Shown here: positions 61,557 through 64,000 of the stretch, piece after piece
How positions within the stretch are numbered: the stretch's first letter is position 1
How the letters are laid out: every line of letters begins with the position of its first letter
Source: Benincasa hispida
Lineage: Eukaryota > Streptophyta > Magnoliopsida > Cucurbitales > Cucurbitaceae
Direction: 5' to 3'
Assembly (NCBI RefSeq): GCF_009727055.1
Contig: NC_052350.1
Location: 24,073,330-24,137,329 of the forward strand
DNA: 64,000 nucleotides
Notes under the pieces: generated by a model
The model's input: only the letters and a program-made list of their open reading frames with translations
Database searches by the model: none
Told to the model about the DNA's origin: nothing
Program-made: the position numbers and the translations under genes

Positions 61557-61583
61557 CTATGCCAATGCGAGTACAGAAGTCAT
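61557..61583 (-). promoter_or_regulatory. possible short uORF in the AGO10-type leader
   Basis: Minus-strand ATG at 61583 gives the eight-residue frame MTSVLALA and a TAG stop at 61557, ending a few bases before the putative leader donor. It matters only if the leader exon is real. Confidence 0.3.
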
Positions 61584-63240
61584 TAATTAACTCAGATTTC
61601 TCCTCCTTTCTCTGCTCTGTATTAATCACACACGGACAAAAAAGAGAAGAAGAAATAAGAGGAAGAAGATAGTTAATTTTTGGTTGGAGGTTGCAGAGAG
61701 AAATTAGAAAAGCAAAGGCTAAAGAGAGAACTTCTTTTTTTTTTTTTGGTTGGGGGTATTATTTACGGTCAACCTTTGATTTGATTTGAATTTTTGTGAG
61801 AAACCCAACAGTTGAAATTGAAAATGGTGCCAAAAGCAAAAGCAAAAGCAAAGGGGAAAAACAGAATAATGGAAATGGAAGTTGTGAAGAAAGAAGCCAA
61901 AGACTCAGTTTTTCAGTTCAGTTTGCACAAAACCAGACCACTACTCTGCTAAAGCTCCAAACTTTCAGCTATTTATTTATTACATTATAACTCTAACCCA
62001 TCTCCTATTCTTTCCATTTCTCCATTTCTTTATACAAATCTCAGTCTTTCTCATTAGTTTATTCAATATAAGTTGAACTATCAATAAATGAGCATGATTC
62101 AATCGACATGGATAATATGCTTTTCATTTTTAACTCAAAGATTCGATTCCTCTCTATATTACTGAAAAAAAAAAGTTGAGCTAAGGATGTACTAATGTAT
62201 TTGATGAGAAAGCTACAATGTGGTCGACAATATTCCAATGTTGAACTATGAGAAAGAAGTACACATGAAAATTTTTTACTTTACAATCAACAATCATCAT
62301 AAAGTAGTTACATTGCAACAATCTCACTGAATAATTTATCATTTTAAATTTATATTCAATTGCTAACCAGAGTACATAGATTTTGAATTAAATGGTTATT
62401 TCTAATAGAGAAGATTTTTTTTTTTAGTTCAACATATGAGTTGAAAATAAAAATTTCTGATTAAAAGTGATGGCCTAAAATGTGCTTCAACTGTCTTTAT
62501 GTTTGAGACCTAATATGAGGGGTTAGAGAAAAAGGAAAAGCAATGGGTTGTTAATGAGTAATATATATTATTGTCTGATAATAATCGTTAAATTCTACGA
62601 TTTGTTCGTGTCTAATAATATACTTATGGGGTGTTTGAGCCGTCAACTTAAAATTGATGGAATGAATTATTATAAAAAAAAAAAAAAAAAATCCTATATA
62701 CTATGATATTATAGACAATTTTTCATTCTACTTCAACTTATTACGTGTCACATCAACATGAAAACACGGTTTTAAAAAAAAGTTAGGAGTGAGTGACATT
62801 AACGTGGGGTGGATAGATATTTAAAATAGTAAGAGAGGAAGATGGGAGGAAAAAAGGGGGTTGTAGTTGAAGTAGTGAGAATAGAAAAAGAATGTGGGGA
62901 ATGGAGTTTTGTAGTGTTTGTTTATTGTATGGGAAACGGCACCGTCTACCTCAGAAGCAGAAACAGAGTCCTTGTTGGCAAATGGCAAATGGGGCACTGC
63001 CTTTAAGAAAAGGAAAAACCTTTTTCTTTATTATTATTATTTTTTAAGTTTAAAGAAAGAGGTTGTAAATTGGCTTTTTATTATAGCTGCAAAACAGGAA
63101 AAAGCTAGCGTGCAATAACTGCAACACACCCTTACCTTTTAATTAAACTATTCAAAAATCTCTCTCTCTCTCTTTTTTTACAATGAATTTTGCTAAGGAA
63201 CTGAAACCAAAGCTCAATGATGTGTGCTGTGGTATTCGAT
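61584..63240. other. intergenic DNA, probable promoter zone of the AGO10-type gene
   Basis: A purine-rich plus strand (pyrimidine-rich minus strand) at 61590-61740 would suit a 5' leader and promoter on the minus strand. The rest is AT-rich, with a (CT) run at 63161-63173 and no gene. Confidence 0.4.
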
Positions 63241-63360
63241 TAAAGGAGATTCTTGTAATATCCTATTCCTATCTGTAATTTGGATGGTGGTCGTGGCGGC
63301 GCCGGCGCCGGAGCTCAATTAATGGGATCTTTTGAAACTAAACTAGGAATGGGTTGATTT

Positions 63361-63546
63361 GTGCCTAAGTTTAGTTATTTTTCTGGTGGGTTTGGAGGTT
63401 GTCCTTTGGATTTGGATTTAGAAGGAAATTTAGATTTAAAAGTAAGTGAGAAAAGGGAGTTTAATAAAGACATTGTGGCGGCGGGGAAGGGTGGGGATGG
63501 GGCGGCGCAACCCTCCACCGAACCGTCACATGCTTGGAATCTTTGA
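63361..63546 (+). CDS. weak small coding candidate
   Basis: An open frame of about 60 codons with higher GC than its surroundings ends in TGA at 63546. It reads FSGGFGGCPLDLDLEGNLDL and later QPSTEPSHAWNL. The frame has no ATG of its own at the left end. An upstream ATG at 63322 in the same frame runs only 11 codons (MGSFETKLGMG) to a TGA at 63355-63357, just before this frame opens. It could be a decayed gene, an exon joined by splicing, or chance in a GC-richer patch. I recognise no family. Confidence 0.22.
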   Translation: MPKFSYFSGGFGGCPLDLDLEGNLDLKVSEKREFNKDIVAAGKGGDGAAQPSTEPSHAWNL

Positions 63547-64000
63547 GCTCATTAACTATAATATCCACGGTTTATTCTCTCAAGTCTCCAACAATGTCTA
63601 ATGTCCGGTCTTAATTTTTTCGGAATTTTGATGGAAATATCTATAGAATTTCAATTTAATGGATGTTTCTAAAAATATTATAAAAAACAAAAATTCAAAA
63701 GATAATTTAATTAAATAAATAAATATTTTTTGATTTTTTAAACAAATTGACATATCTATTATTTATATTATATTTACATTAATGATATTTAATTACTTTA
63801 TTATTATGTTTTGTAGTGGAAATATCGATTCACTCCTCGTGTCGATATCGAATCCATGAAAATGTGTCGAATACATTGATGGAAAAATCGACATATAGAT
63901 AGAAATATAATATAATGGTCTTATATCAATACATAATTAAGTTTAAAAGAAAATGTAGGTGAGGAGGGAAAAATAATAGGTCATTTTTTAGAAAATTCCT
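63547..64000. other. AT-rich DNA at the window end
   Basis: Nothing was recognised apart from the phrase ATCGACATATAGATAGAAATAT and similar AT-rich repeat-like text. Confidence 0.4.

Larger units (their letters stand above)
58722..61583 (-). promoter_or_regulatory. putative leader intron and 5' UTR of the AGO10-type gene
   Basis: On the minus strand a donor-like CAAG/GTTTGT lies at 61549/61548 and an acceptor-like GTTAACAG ends at 58737, just before the first coding exon. Joining them would give a leader intron of about 2.8 kb. Plant AGO1/AGO10 genes often have introns in the leader, but this splice is unproven. The stretch contains a (TG)n(AG)n microsatellite (58919-58968), a (GAA)n run (59857-59902) and no other gene. 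Confidence 0.35.

Noticed and set aside
1..64000. CRISPR array, operons, bacterial-type signals, rRNA or tRNA genes
   Set aside because: Nothing with the required structure was seen. The window is eukaryotic, and the only short regular repeats are microsatellites and transposon arrays.

Overview
This window is nuclear DNA from a flowering plant. It is AT-rich, with introns, nested retrotransposons, a CACTA transposon and MITEs. The two host genes are eudicot-type, and the copia LTR families look like those I associate with cucurbits (Cucurbitaceae). The family-level placement is inference from memory of repeat style.

Layout. Positions 1-29.6 kb are a nest of dead transposons. A Sirevirus-like Ty1/copia element fills 1-11346: truncated 5' LTR, tRNA-Met primer site, decayed gag, RNase H, repeated polypurine tracts and 3' LTR. 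Its protease-integrase-RT core is present only inverted, and partly twice, around a 25-N assembly gap. Next come LTR and gag-integrase remnants of another copia family (11347-17775). A CACTA element begins at 17776 inside that integrase and carries a TNP2-type transposase remnant on the minus strand (21876-24605). A 3.3-kb LTR-like insertion interrupts the CACTA element. A further copia remnant (LTR 24755-26573 plus a nearly intact gag 27208-28067, both minus) and LTR fragments close the nest.

From 29.6 to 42.5 kb lies AT-rich intergenic DNA with several miniature inverted-repeat elements, including a nested MITE cluster and a G/C-rich 458-bp element, and no host gene that I can support.

Host genes. 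At 42826-44427 (+) there is an intronless 533-residue DELLA-subfamily GRAS regulator of gibberellin signalling whose DELLA motif reads DGHLA. At 58721-53455 (-) there is a complete ARGONAUTE of the AGO10 (ZWILLE/PINHEAD) type. I reconstructed 22 coding exons with every phase matching, giving 928 residues and an intact DEDH catalytic tetrad. One of its introns has a GC-AG boundary and one exon is only 32 nt. Between and after these genes (44.4-53.4 kb and 58.7-64 kb) the DNA is AT-rich, with microsatellites, a possible leader intron and uORF of the ARGONAUTE gene, and one weak small coding candidate near 63.4 kb.

The two genes are about 9 kb apart and face each other (convergent). Nothing in the sequence indicates that they work together: one belongs to hormone signalling, the other to microRNA control of meristem and leaf polarity. 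I found no wholly new system. The points most worth following up are the DGHLA-type DELLA, the GC-AG intron and the scrambled, gap-associated Sirevirus.
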